This document shows positions 25,101 through 37,307 of a DNA stretch of 64,000 bases, one piece after another. Position 1 is the first letter of the stretch. Every line of letters starts with the position of its first letter. The translations under genes and the position numbers were made by a program. Location: positions 1,736,001-1,800,000 of the forward strand of contig JAALGZ010000007.1 in assembly GCA_015227615.1 (NCBI GenBank), given 5' to 3'. Origin of the DNA: Labyrinthula sp. Ha. Lineage: Eukaryota; Sar; Bigyra; Labyrinthulida; Labyrinthulaceae. The notes under the pieces are model-generated. The model did not search any database, had not been told where the DNA came from, and saw nothing but the letters and a program-made list of their open reading frames with translations.

Positions 25101-26639
25101 CTTGAAATTACTAAAATGCCATCACCTTGTTAATAAATGTACTAATTCCATAACATAAAAATATGAACACACTTCTTAAGACACCCTGTATCTTTCTCCA
25201 GAAAATATAAGCCCATCTATAAGGTTTTTTACGAACTACTTAAAAATACGTTACTGCGATGTTAAGTTGTAGCATGTCCCCTCCTTAAAAATCAAGTATC
25301 TGTGTTCAAACTTAGTATGGGTTCTTAAATTTCTTGAGATCATACATACCCACTAATAGCAAAATATTACTACAGTGAAGTGCCCCTGGAAAATGATCTA
25401 AGTAATATCCAATGGCTATAAACTGAGCTGAAGGCTTGAAGAATACTAACCAATTTATGAAACTACAACTAAATACCGAATAATATATAATTCAAAATGA
25501 AGCATCAGTATCCCAAATGTCCAAAGCTGTTGTTTGAATTATAATCTATTGAGATTGTGCTTTAAGTCCGAGAATTTTCTTATGCCACAATTCTTCACTC
25601 AATATAATATCGTGTTGTTTTCTATTTTAAGGTTACACATTTTCCTACTCTTCATCACAGTTCAATTTATTCCATCTATAACATTATTGGCATGGACTGA
25701 TACATCTACCACCATTCTTTTAACGGGGTAGAAACTTCATCTAGTTTATTTATTTAAATTTAAACCTTTGAACACTAGCATCTTTATAATACGTTGAAAT
25801 CTTTTTTTGCCTTTATAATATTACTATATTTCGTTGATGAACATATCTTAGACTCTATTATCGAAGAAAATTATAAGATATGGACATCATTACTACCCTA
25901 TACTGGTGCTAGCAAAGATTATAATTGTCTTCCTGTCCGAAAAAACTCCAAAATATATTCATATTGGTTCCTAATAAGTGTATTCCTAGCTCATCAATAT
26001 TAGATGTGGTTTTCACTAGGGTAGTGTTCAAGTCTTTAACTTATTAACAACTCTAGTGGTTAAATTGTGGGATAACTACAAAAAATTAAAGAAGTTAATG
26101 TGCTCAATCTGTCTACCAGCAAATATTCTATGATGGAGAGGTCAATTGTGCTGGGTGATGTTGTTTGAGCCTAAGAACGCGCGATACTGTTGTTAAGAAC
26201 TCTATAATTTTCTAGGCTTTAGAAGGTGCTGTCTTTAAAAAGGTTGATTCTGGTTTGTTTGTATTCTTCTCAGAGAGTTATTGACTTTGCTATACCATAA
26301 AACCCAGGGATCTATTGTAAAATTTCTTCTAAAGTGAGAGCCGAAATTATCTGTGATAACTGGATAATTCGGCCATTTGGCCCAATATTGCATCAAGCGG
26401 TGGTTTTTAACGAAAATTGAAGTGACTATTTTCTGTTTTCTTAATAAATCCGACAGGTAACGTATATATAAGTTACAGTAATTTCTTATTGTTAATGTCC
26501 CATAAACTACCTACTAGATGAAGTAACGATTCTAAAATATAAATTTCCAGTCAAATATGTTGACACCGAATTCAACCGAATTTCCTCGATTTTCGAAAAA
26601 CAACAAATCAATTCCAAATCCAATTCATAAAAGAAAACA
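22200..26639. other. Gene-poor stretch upstream of ALA synthase
   Basis: No gene recognised. Open frames are short. Parts of 23.3-24.9 kb read on the minus strand look faintly like decayed retroelement coding sequence, but I could not assign a family. At the right end, 26341-26382 holds inverted repeats (see the regulatory entry). Confidence 0.35.
26341..26382. promoter_or_regulatory. Inverted-repeat cluster about 260 bp upstream of ALA synthase
   Basis: CCGAAATTATC at 26341 pairs with GATAATTCGG ending at 26372 (one extra A on the left); inside it TTATC-TGT-GATAA is a perfect inverted repeat. GGCC-ATTT-GGCC follows at 26371-26382. Such symmetry suits binding of a dimeric regulator, but no factor can be named. 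Confidence 0.3.
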
Positions 26640-28289
26640 ATGTTAACATTATCTGATAAACTACGTATTTCCAAGTCCACCTTGATGAACTGCCCTTTCC
26701 TAAAGCGTTCCTCAATAACGGATATTGAGTCTTTCGTACAAAAAGCACAAAAGAATGGACTAGCTAGTAAGTTGTGCCCATACTTACTGGCTCACAGAGA
26801 TCTGGTAACTGATTCGAATATCCAGAGAGTCGCAACGAAGGAAGACGTCACTCCTGCACCAACCGAAAAACCTCAATTTTCCAACGAAAACTTTAGTGGA
26901 AAAGTCAATTACAATTCGTTTTTTGCAAACGAAGTGAAAAAAATTAAAGATGAAGGGAGATATAGAATATTTGCGGATCTCGAAAGAAACGCAGGAAGTT
27001 TTCCAGTTGCCTCCTTCCACGATGCGAAAGAAGATAAACCGAAACCTGTCATTGGATGGTGTTCAAATGACTACTTAAGTATGGGACAGCACCCTAAGGT
27101 GATGAAAGCTATGCACAAAGCTATCGACCAATCAGGAACAGGTGCTGGAGGAACTAGGAACATTTCAGGAACTAACCATAACCACGTACTTTTGGAAAAG
27201 GAGCTTGCGGATCTTCATAAGAAAGAGGCAGCCTTGGTTTTTACCTCCTGTTATGTGGCTAATGAAACAGTTCTTTCTACCATGTCTAAGTTAATGCCAG
27301 AGTGTGCAATCTTCTCTGATCAGTATAATCATGCTTCTATGATTCACGGAATTTTGAATGGAAAATGGGGAAGTGGAAAACACATTTATAGACATAATGA
27401 CTTGAACCACTTGGAGTCCTTGCTTAAGCAGTTTAATGCAAATGGAGGAAGAAACAAACCCAAGCTGATCGCGTTTGAGAGTGTGAACAGTATGGAAGGA
27501 AGTATTGCTGACATGAACGCCCTTGGATATTTGGCTAAGAAGTATAATGCAATGACTTTTGTTGATGAAGTTCACGCGGTTGGAATGTATGGAAAAACTG
27601 GCGCAGGTGTTGGCGAAAGAGATAATGCTAGTGGTGCAATGGACGTTATTACCGGAACTTTGGGCAAGGCATTTGGATCTATGGGAGGTTATATTGCTGG
27701 CAGTGCGGACTTCGTTGATGCAATGAGATCTTCTTGCCCTGGTTTTATCTTTACTACCGCAATTCCTCCTGCTGTTGCTGCCGGTGCTAGACAAGCAATT
27801 AAGCTGCTGAAAGAAGATTCTGCTATTCGAGTAAAAATGCACTCGAATGCACACAAGGTTCAGCACATGCTTCGAACCCGTGGTTTTCCTTTGTTCCCTA
27901 CTGTTTCTCATGTTACCCCTGTTTTAGTTGGTGATGCTACCAAATGTCGATTAGTTTCTCAAATGTTGATGGATAGATTTAGTATTTACGTTCAGTCTAT
28001 TAATTTTCCAACCGTACCCAAAGGAACGGAGCGTCTTAGAATTACTCCTAATCCAGTGCATACTGATGAGATGATTGATGAACTTATGTTTGCGTTAGAA
28101 GAGATTTGGGCAGAATTAGACTTGCCAAAGGTTTATGCTGATGGTGGAAATGAGCTTGTTGTCCCTCAGCCTGAAGATTTGGAAGTTGGTGGAGAAAGAG
28201 TGTACAACTACTTCGAGGGAAAGAGCGTAGAAAGCTTCTTGAATAATGTGGAAGTTGCAAAGGGTAGAATGGTTGCTGCTGCAGCTTAA
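26640..28289 (+). CDS. ALAS: 5-aminolevulinate synthase, mitochondrial
   Basis: This PLP enzyme condenses glycine with succinyl-CoA to 5-aminolevulinate, the first step of heme synthesis, in the mitochondrial matrix. The gene has one exon of 549 codons. Residues 1-90 form a leader with two Cys-Pro heme-regulatory motifs, NCPF (Cys18) and LCPY (Cys46); in animals such motifs let heme block import or trigger turnover, so heme feedback is likely here too. The catalytic domain begins at about residue 91 and contains the glycine-rich [12 protein letters not shown], the FVDEVHAVG block with the PLP-binding Asp, and the PLP lysine in TGTLGKAFG (Lys343). The C-terminal RITPNPVHT block is typical. Length and order match eukaryotic ALAS. 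The ATG opens the leader and follows an AT-rich 5' region. Confidence 0.97.
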   Translation: MLTLSDKLRISKSTLMNCPFLKRSSITDIESFVQKAQKNGLASKLCPYLLAHRDLVTDSNIQRVATKEDVTPAPTEKPQFSNENFSGKVNYNSFFANEVKKIKDEGRYRIFADLERNAGSFPVASFHDAKEDKPKPVIGWCSNDYLSMGQHPKVMKAMHKAIDQSGTGAGGTRNISGTNHNHVLLEKELADLHKKEAALVFTSCYVANETVLSTMSKLMPECAIFSDQYNHASMIHGILNGKWGSGKHIYRHNDLNHLESLLKQFNANGGRNKPKLIAFESVNSMEGSIADMNALGYLAKKYNAMTFVDEVHAVGMYGKTGAGVGERDNASGAMDVITGTLGKAFGSMGGYIAGSADFVDAMRSSCPGFIFTTAIPPAVAAGARQAIKLLKEDSAIRVKMHSNAHKVQHMLRTRGFPLFPTVSHVTPVLVGDATKCRLVSQMLMDRFSIYVQSINFPTVPKGTERLRITPNPVHTDEMIDELMFALEEIWAELDLPKVYADGGNELVVPQPEDLEVGGERVYNYFEGKSVESFLNNVEVAKGRMVAAAA

Positions 28290-28489
28290 ATTCCACCTGC
28301 AACTGGAACGTTAGTATTTATATAAGCAACAGAGTTTTGCGCATTTATTCGCCTTTTTGTCCCTTGGTGATATCCAAAATTTTCGAGCATGGAACTAAAT
28401 TGCACAATAAGGAAAGCTACCTCTTTTAGCGAGCTCGGCCTGGCCTCTTCCTTTACTGCTAGGCATCGGATTTGAAAAAAAATACCAAC

Positions 28490-28950
28490 CATTGATGATT
28501 ATTTTGGTTCTAATTATCAATACGAGAGTTGGAACTTTGATATTTATCAAAATATTCTTATTTTGTTTTAATTATCAAAATAAAGATGGGCCATGCGACT
28601 ATATTTAAATCCCATAAAAGTTCTTACTTAGTTTCTGCACAGTATGAAAACCTTTATAGATTGCCCACATGAAATTGGAATGATCCAGCTATAGGATCTT
28701 GTTAGGACTTGTGGCTAATTTTTTGAAGCGTTGCGTATGGCGCAAAAACGAAAAGTCTTTTTTTTTGCTATTTGGCCCAGGATCTTATGACACAGCCTTA
28801 TATTGATTATCAGTTGATTGTCAATCATCAGTAAAATGGTTGGGGAATTATCAAAATCAATCAACAAGAAAGTTATGGGCATATTTTTTTCATAAATTTT
28901 AAATAAATCATAACAGACCCCAATTTACTACGTTAATGAGAGACTACAAT
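28490..28950. repeat. Dispersed repeat, copy 1
   Basis: It shares several blocks in the same order with 54340-54720, among them TTTCTGCA..GTATGAAA, GCCCA.ATG, a TTTTTT.AAGC block and GAT..TCAGTTGAT. Its right part (ATGGTTGGGGAATTATCAAA, then AATCAATCAACAAGAAAG) also resembles 13030-13150. No coding capacity or terminal repeats were found; copies are well diverged. Confidence 0.4.
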
Positions 28951-31900
28951 ACTAGCTACTCATATGCATAAAGGCACTTCTAGTAGGGTTCATTGCTAAG
29001 TGTCGCTCCTCAGTCGAGGTTTTAAATGTGTTTATAATGAGTGAAGCCTGGTGTTTTATGCTGAAAATGAATTAACCAGCTTTAGCTACCTCGGCTAGTC
29101 CACCAGCTAACACAATTTAAAGGTTTCTTTCTTTGTGTTGGATTGTTCCTTGAGCATTTCACTCGTTTTAGATTTGTCAATGTCTTGGTCCAAAAATAAT
29201 AAAAAGACTTGAACACTTTTATCCATTCAGTCAAAGGAACTAAGATGTATAGTTTGCTGAAAAGACAGAAATGGTGCTCTTTCCGCACTTTGTGAACATA
29301 AAAAATTTAATGTAAGCGCCGTAGGTGAGCCCTAATATACTCCCAAGGCAGAAACGAGTTTGTTAATGATTTTGCACTCACTAAAATATATATATATGAA
29401 TAGTTTAAGAAAAGTTGTAGGAACAAGGGCTAAGCTTTCTAGAGAAACGGATCAAAGAGAACACACTAGATCATTTCTTCATATATTCTTCGGTGTATGT
29501 ATGTTTGAAGGACAAATACACCTGTTGTAATTTTCACCTTTACAGTTCGTGATCATTAGAACGAATTGGCGTTGTAGTTATAGCTACTTGCTCGAAGTAA
29601 CTCCTCAACATAATATCGCAAACATAAAGTATTTTGACCAATTATATTTTGTGAATAACTCTAGGCTTACCTCTAACATGAGATCCTAGTCAATATATCA
29701 TTATATTTTCCTATTTTAACGTTTTGTGTATGGATAATGCTAGGAATCTAGGTTGGTCTTCAAATACTTTCCTAGAAGCAGCAAATTTATTTAAACATGT
29801 CCTTGTAATGGCTCACGGTGAAAAATGACATGAAATAGTTAGTAAGACAAAATAATTCTTTTACAACGTGAAGTTAGTACTCTTGCAACATAATACATAT
29901 TTCAAAATTTCTGTAATATAGTTGTAGTGTACGTTTGCCGTTGAAAGGCATTTTTGGTCCCATTACAAATGCTCTTGTGTCTTCCTTCAACTCTATCCCG
30001 TAATTGCAAACCTATTTACAAGGATCCTTAATAACTAGAACATACTTCTCACTGCTATCATCCACATCTATAACTGTAAATGCCTTCAGACATCTGCTCA
30101 ATTCAGTTTAGTTTAGACAAAATACCAAAGAACTATATTTTCCTTCAAATTAAGGGCTAGTATTCCTAGTTTTTTCTTAGGGAAGTACACTATTTTTTTT
30201 GAAGTTTATTAATTGCTGCCACTTAAAAAGTATTAATACCAAAATGAAGTACTTCAGATGGGACTAAATGCTCTCTTTTCAAAATATTATTTGTCGACAG
30301 TCTGAATAGGAGTACTAACTGTTAATAGGAACTGGAAACCACAATAACCTATGACTAATGGGTATCAAAAATGGAAATGAGCATTAATTGATTCTTTTCA
30401 TAAACATTGACACATATTTTAAATATGCAAAGTAGCGGTTGGCAAATTGTTCTTGTGGTTAATCGAGGTGTCTTAACAATTTTTGCCATATTGTGTCTCT
30501 ACTTGGAAATTATGCACGTTTGCTTTAGAAACAATTTAATGATGCAGAAATGAACAGAATAGTAAGCATTATGAAGCCCTGGCGTCAGCATTTAAAAATA
30601 ATATATTGACTTCAGCTTGCATTGATGAATAAGTATTTGCTCATTGCAAAGAACAGGAGTACTTATAAAGGTATATGAAGAGTCATGGATGAACCAGGGC
30701 TCTTTTAATAAGCATAATGCAGTGTAGTAGGTAATACGAGAGAAGATACTTAATAAAGTGTATGAAGAAATCTTTTACTCACATGACAAACCAGCAATAA
30801 AAGTATTTTTAAAATATTCTCCAACTTAAGAAGTAACTACTATTTATCTGAGTTTTATCTCCCCCATCTAATTCACAGTGCAAGCCACAAAATGCATGAA
30901 GCTCTCCCCACTGAGATATTGTAATCCAAACTGGTTATTGATATGAATCCCCTGACAGTTAACCAATTTTGAGATTTATAGAACTGAAATCATGCGAAAC
31001 AACCCTGTACACACTTTATCCTTTCAAAATGCTCCCAAAAATTACGTTCTAACTTTGGACCATCATAATAACTGGTATTTTTGTTGCATTCAACGAAGGT
31101 AATGTTTCCAATATCGTTTAACTGACAATTTCTACGGAGAGGTATATTTTGTAGCAAGCAGTATTATTTGGGAATGTCATTGTATGTCAAATTATTACCA
31201 TGTCTTCTGATTCCCTCTAAACGCGGTAATTAATCACTTTTTTGTAGTTATAACCTTAGTCAAGTACTAGTAAAACAGCTATTGAATAACGACAAGCTCA
31301 ACAGCCAATCCAAATACACGGGTAGGGGTCGAATAAATACAAAATGGTAGTCTAGAAAGCGATAGATCAATGATGTTATAGAGTTTAATTGTGTCAGCTT
31401 TTTCAAAAGAAATATTTGAGATAATATCTTGAATTAATCAAAGCAAAAAAAAGTAAAAATGAGATCTAAGTCTAGTTCAAAGTCTCAGTTAGTATATGGA
31501 TCTTCTTCCCCTAAATTTTCAAGGAATTTAATAGTATCGCACTTTTAATAGGTACTCTTAATGTGCTATATTATTGTAGGGATTGCAGCCTGTGATTTTG
31601 AAGGGTTTTAACAGGAAACATTTCTGGAATTTGAACCACACTTCTGTCGCTCTTTATCACCCTTTTTCACGTTGAGTTGTAAATAATTTCAATATTCCTA
31701 CAATTAAATTAGGTCTTAATTATTCTACAAGAAGATAACAATGTCCGAGTAATACGATTCCGTTGCCTTATAATATATGCCTTTCTAGGAGGCGTCTTTT
31801 CACTGTTTTTGGTAGATCATGGGAGCTGGGGTCACTACGGGACCAAAGCTTCCAATATATTTCTTAGAAGACAATAACATTAGTCAAGTTCAATAGCATT

Positions 31901-34900
31901 TGAACTAAGATGACTTGTCAAATTTCAGACGGAATCTCCTTTGTTCATCAAATGAGGCTTAAAATCACATTTGTAGTATCAAAGTTCCGAAAAAAACAAC
32001 CAAACTGAGCTCTGTTGATATTATTAATTTACCGTATTTCTTGTCGAAGGATGCTTTTACCTGTTACCATCGGTGTTCTTATTGATAATAAGTACATCTC
32101 AATAAATTCTAAGAAACCTATACAAGAAACTAATTTAAAAATCTAACAGTAACTTTCAATGAAAACCAAGGAATTATGAGGGCCACCACATGAAATGAGG
32201 AACAAAGAGCAATCGATTTTCTGCCTAATCATATGCGTTTACATGTAATCAATTTTTGAATAAGTACAACAACTAAACCAAATTCTTAATTAGTCATTAT
32301 AATCCAAAGCTAACTAGATTCCAAAGTATTAAATATCTAATCAAAACACAAATGGTGGATTGATTAATATTTTATAAGACTTATAGACCAATTAATACAA
32401 TATTTGAGTTATACTGGAGAGTTCATTACGAATCTTTCAAAACAAAGTTAGGATACACCAAAAATATTTAGAGATACTTTGAGTGGTGGTTAAACTTTTC
32501 TATTAATAAACGGCAATTTTTGTCCAACGTTGTCTCTTGTACTCACCCGTTAAGCCTTTAAAAGTATGGTATCAAAGTTGGCGTCATATTTATAGTATGA
32601 ACACAACTGATGAAAATATTGGTATTACTGTTGGTGGTGTATGCTAATTAATTAAGCATAGAATACTTGGAACAAGGCAAAGTTAATCGTAAATTTTCTA
32701 CTGCAATTAGCACGTCGATTATTATGGTTAAAACTATTTTCTAAATATTGAATATTACCCGCTGATCTCGTAAACCGTATGGTAAAAACGTACACACCAA
32801 TAAGCATAAGTGACACTTTAAACTATTGAATTCTATGAACTGTGCTTACATTTAACTATTTTTATATAGCAGTATCCCATCATTCTAGTCTTTTAAAATT
32901 ACGTAAATATATACATAAATCATGCTCTTGAGGTTACATAATTTTGGAAAACGAATTTTGCTTTCATACTATATTTTAGACAACCAACATCATGGCATTA
33001 CGGCGAGGTGCAGCTAGAAATCATATTTGAATAAAAACAGTTAACATATAACTTTTGTTATAATAAAAAAGATAAGATATGCGAGTTTAAGCATTTACCC
33101 TAAATAAGTTAAACTTAAAAAAGTGGTTATTTTTGGTTTGGTAAGTATACTCAAATATTCTGCATAGAAACATTCAACAGAGCTCCTATGTCCATACTAA
33201 ATTTTTTTCAATTGTAATGAAGAACACACTCTTGCTATCTAGATAGGTATAAACATAATAGAAATGTACCACTTGTACCTTGCCATATCCGGAGGGTTAG
33301 TAAAACAGATACTCCCATGTCAATAGGGAAAAGAGGATCCAAGTAATGGCTTTGTCACTTAACGAATTTGTCTCATAAGTGGAAGATATTCTAGCAATAA
33401 ATGTAAGAAACATGAACCCGTCTATTCTTGTTATTTTTTGGTTAAAGCATGGCTAGCTCGAGTATATTTGCGATATTTGTCTACTACTGTATAGTTAATG
33501 AAGATTATGCTACATAGTTAAACTCACTTCTCTGAGAGATAAATGGAATGTACTATTGAATTAATCTTTATCAACTCTTCTAGGTTACTGTTATTGTTTG
33601 ATCAGCTAAAATTAATTTATAAAAGCTTTCTATCTTACAATGTAACTTAATTTGTATCTTTTAGTTCACTAACTAATTAAGCCTTACTATTCAGGTGAAA
33701 TGCATTATACTTTTTAAGCTCTTAAGACTCTGTTAAAGGATTTAATTCCCTTAAAAACGCTTATTATGCTTTTGATTGACTTAGATCTCATGAGGATTAG
33801 TTTTTCATAGAGAGAGGTGTAAAAACTTACTATATCTAAAGAAAAATGCACTTGAACAACGTAGTTAATACGCAGACAACTTCCCGCCATATTCTCAAGT
33901 AAGAAAATGATCTAACTATCTATTTCTACTATGTATATAATGTATCAAATATTATACAGGTGTTCAAAGAGTGTCTAATGCAGATCAAGTGATGTAGCAC
34001 TTGAGGTAAACATAGTTCCCCATACGAAGTAAAAGTAATATACTATGTGCTCTGATCTTCTAGACTTTTGGTGGTAAGGAAAGTAAACAACTATTCCAGA
34101 TATTGCGATATTTTAGCTTGGAACATGTTAAAAACTGGTTCAAGATAATGTTCTCGTTAGGCACAAGATGAATTAATGAAGTGCATATATGTTAAAGGTA
34201 AATAGGATGCGGAAGCCTCTCAGTAATTCTCCAAGAATTAAAACCTCAAATTGATTTGGTAAACAGTTTAAAATAAAGCTTCAAATTAGTCTAGTGGATA
34301 AAGTCTTAGAATGATAATAGACACCTGTTGTAAGGTATCTTTTAGCAATGAACTCTTGAGCACAATTCTATCTGCTAATACAAAATTTCGACTGAATGAT
34401 GATACAAAATATGAGTAACCTCACCATAGTGTAACAGCCAATGCTACTGCTTGCAACCCATTTGCGAGAGTCAGTTCGATCTACAATAAATGTTCAACTA
34501 GCAAAATCAAGCTAGGATCATTGGCGAATTTGTTATCAGGTCCTTGAAAAAATGAGATAGTGTCAACGGAAAGCGCAGAATTATTTCTCTCCCTCTCTCT
34601 TGAAAACATCACTAGATTGAAATTGCCACAAAATTAAAAATCAAAGTCTCTATTCGTTGTTCAGAATTGTTTTATTGTCGTTTCTGACCAAGTAAAATAT
34701 AAAGATATTGCTCTAGTTACATGAGCTCCTTATTAGTATTATCGCAGGTTGCATATTCCACCAGGGCGGGGCTCTTTGTTACTCGAAGATAACAACATTA
34801 TTTCTATATCTCTCATTTAACTGTCTTAGAAACAGAAACTTAAAGGTACTTAGAGAAAAGATATAGTGTATCTGGAAAAGTTTAGCTGATATCTGATCAA

Positions 34901-36081
34901 GTCTAAAAAACTATTTTTATTAGCAGAGACTTTAGGGGTAGAAGCGTATTTCAAATTCTGCACTTCACCTTTTTCTGATATTAAACCAAGCAGCAAATGA
35001 GATGATAAAGCAAAGTCAGAATGAGTGATGAATGTAACTACAAGTGTTTTTTCAACTCCTACTCCTGGAGTTGTATTTTGGCTACGCAAATGTAAAGTTT
35101 TAATTCGTTGTAGACTACAGTTTTGTATTTGTGGTTGAGATCATTTGTGGTAATATATATTTTCCATTTGGAGAAGAAACATTGTGGAACATGTTACATA
35201 ATAAACTTTCCTGCCTAAGCTAAGTCATCTAAACCTAGCGTTGACTGATTCAAATTAATCATTTGAAAGACGATGTAAATTTAGGCTAACCGCAAATTTT
35301 TGCTTCATATTATATTAACAGTGTTAATATACTTAAGTGTTACCATATATATTTCATTTCTTAATACTTTCTAATAGCTTGTGCCCACATTATTTTTATT
35401 AGTACTATCAGGTTACCCCATCTAGTACCTTAAACTTAGAAAATCATGTTTCACTACATGTACTAGTCGATGGATTTTAAGTTTCACCCCTTCGAAGTAA
35501 ACAACCAAATTTAATAATATGTGTATCGTCTTGTTGGACATCTTACGTGTCTAAACCAAGAATATTTAATTAGAGTTATTGAATCATATTTAGTCATATA
35601 AAGCTACGGCCCAGATGATATTGTAGCCATGATTTGTTTCCCGGCTTAAACATTTCCAACAGCCACGTGGTGAGACGGAATCTATTGACCCTGATAACTT
35701 AAGTTGAGAAAATTTGGTTACTTAGCTTTCTCTTATTTTTTCAAGATTGATTGCTGTAAGCTTCTTCGAAATATGAACTCTTGGATACTCTTTGAACATA
35801 ATATAGTTTGAACTAGCCCTTCTTCTGGAACTGCACCTAGCTATATAACTAATGACCTTGCAGCTAGTAGACTCTTCAATATGCGTAACCTGACATGACA
35901 ATAAGGGGTACCAGATTTTTCTTGTTCTGCTTAACTCTAGACGCGCTTCTAAAGTTCTGTGCAGATTAGTGAAAACTTGAAAATTCATTTAATGCTGCTA
36001 GAGACTATTGAAAACAGTTTCAAGTTCGTATGGCACTCCAATCCTTCTCTTCGAGTTTTGAAAGAGTTTTGATGAAATGAA

Positions 36082-36237
36082 CTAAACTTCGTCAATTAAC
36101 CTTTCAACAGTATCCGCGCTATCCTGCAACTGCATTTCAGAAAGTTTCAAATAGCTATTGTAAGCTGCGCCAATTAGCTCAAGAGGCAAATAGGCAGCAC
36201 AGACAAACCTTTGCAACCACTTTTTTCTGACTGGGGT
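36082..36237 (-). other. Exon-like open stretch, unknown origin
   Basis: About 51 codons without stop, ending in TAG, translate to protein-like sequence (for example CAAYLPLELIGAAYNSYLKL) with good composition, and an acceptor-like CCCCAG lies at its upstream end. There is no ATG. It may be the last exon of a decayed gene. No family recognised. Confidence 0.3.
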
Positions 36238-36567
36238 TTAAATTTGTGGATCTTTTGTGATACTCTAATTATTAGATTATAACTTTTGCTTACTTGTGCC
36301 ATCTACATAATGTAGGAACATATATTAAGTTTTTTTCTTAAGTAGGGTTCGGATTAGATATATGGATAATTTGTTGATATTAATAATAAAAGCAGAATTA
36401 AATGAAAAGAATCAAAAGCCCAAATTTGTTACTGATAGCTAGAATTGAAAAAATTAACTATTAATTGATAAATAACCTCAAATGTGAGGTCCAGTCATAA
36501 CTCGTACTTACTAGTGTGATTTCTTAAAAACGTGAATAAGTTTTAAGGTTATCTTTTTTATCAACAG

Positions 36568-36687
36568 TACTTCGGATTTGCTAGACATGAGTACGGACAT
36601 CAGAAGAGGGAATTGCTTCACGAGGAACTAGAAGTGCCGAATTGTGAGTTCATCAATCTCAGATATCAACCAAGATTTACACTTTAA
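36568..36687 (+). other. Exon-like open stretch, unknown origin
   Basis: About 39 codons after TTTTTTATCAACAG (acceptor-like) translate to plausible protein (for example HEYGHQKRELLHEELEVPN) and end in TAA. It has no ATG and no matching upstream exon was found. Probably a gene relic. Confidence 0.25.
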
Positions 36688-37307
36688 AGCTCCTGAAGTC
36701 TTAAAGGCACTTAATTCTTATCTTATCAAATATTACAGGCAGGAGCAACCTTGTTTTTAATTTCTTGTGGGTTTTCTACTCAAGATAACTCTTCTTCATG
36801 GGAAATATAACGAGGTTGTTTCTTCCTCTGAAATGGAGCTTTTGTAGCAAAAGAAACAGTGGAGAACTGCTGAATATTGTTGCTTCTATTTTCAAATCAT
36901 GTACAAAGGTAGAAATACCATATAGAAAAAAAGAAAATTTTCGTTACTTTTTATTATTAAAGCTCTTAAACTAGAAGTTTAACCCTCCTTAACAAATTCA
37001 TAACAACAACTTATGTCCAACTTCAGAAGTCCAGATAAACTTCGTTAACCTTTTATATTGACAAAAAGATGTTTTTATTTTCTATTATTTGTCTTTATTA
37101 TAATACTTACTTTTCTTATTTCATATCCGTTATATATTTTAAATATCAATTTTAACTCTCGTCTGTATTCAGTTTTCAATGCATCTCTGTAATTTCTTGC
37201 GTTTAACAATAACGACCCAAATTGTAATATAAATTGTTCCGTTTAAACTCCAGTTTAACGAACATTCAGTGCCCCAAAACTTTGAAAGGTTGACCAGATT
37301 CTATACA

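Larger units (their letters stand above)
28290..37307. other. Nine-kilobase gene desert
   Basis: No complete gene is recognised. Content seen: a dispersed repeat copy at 28490-28950, AT microsatellites (for example near 29387), and two short exon-like open stretches, one on each strand, at 36082-36237 (minus) and 36568-36687 (plus). Otherwise AT-rich with frequent stops in all frames. Confidence 0.45.

Noticed and set aside
27291-27911. 206-codon open frame on the minus strand
   Set aside because: It lies entirely antisense to ALA synthase, whose frame is certain; it is a shadow of codon usage.
32571-32590. TGGTATCAAAGTTGG resembling an initiator-tRNA primer binding site of a Copia element
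   Set aside because: A match with two mismatches is expected by chance several times in 64 kb, and no LTR or coding remains were seen next to it.
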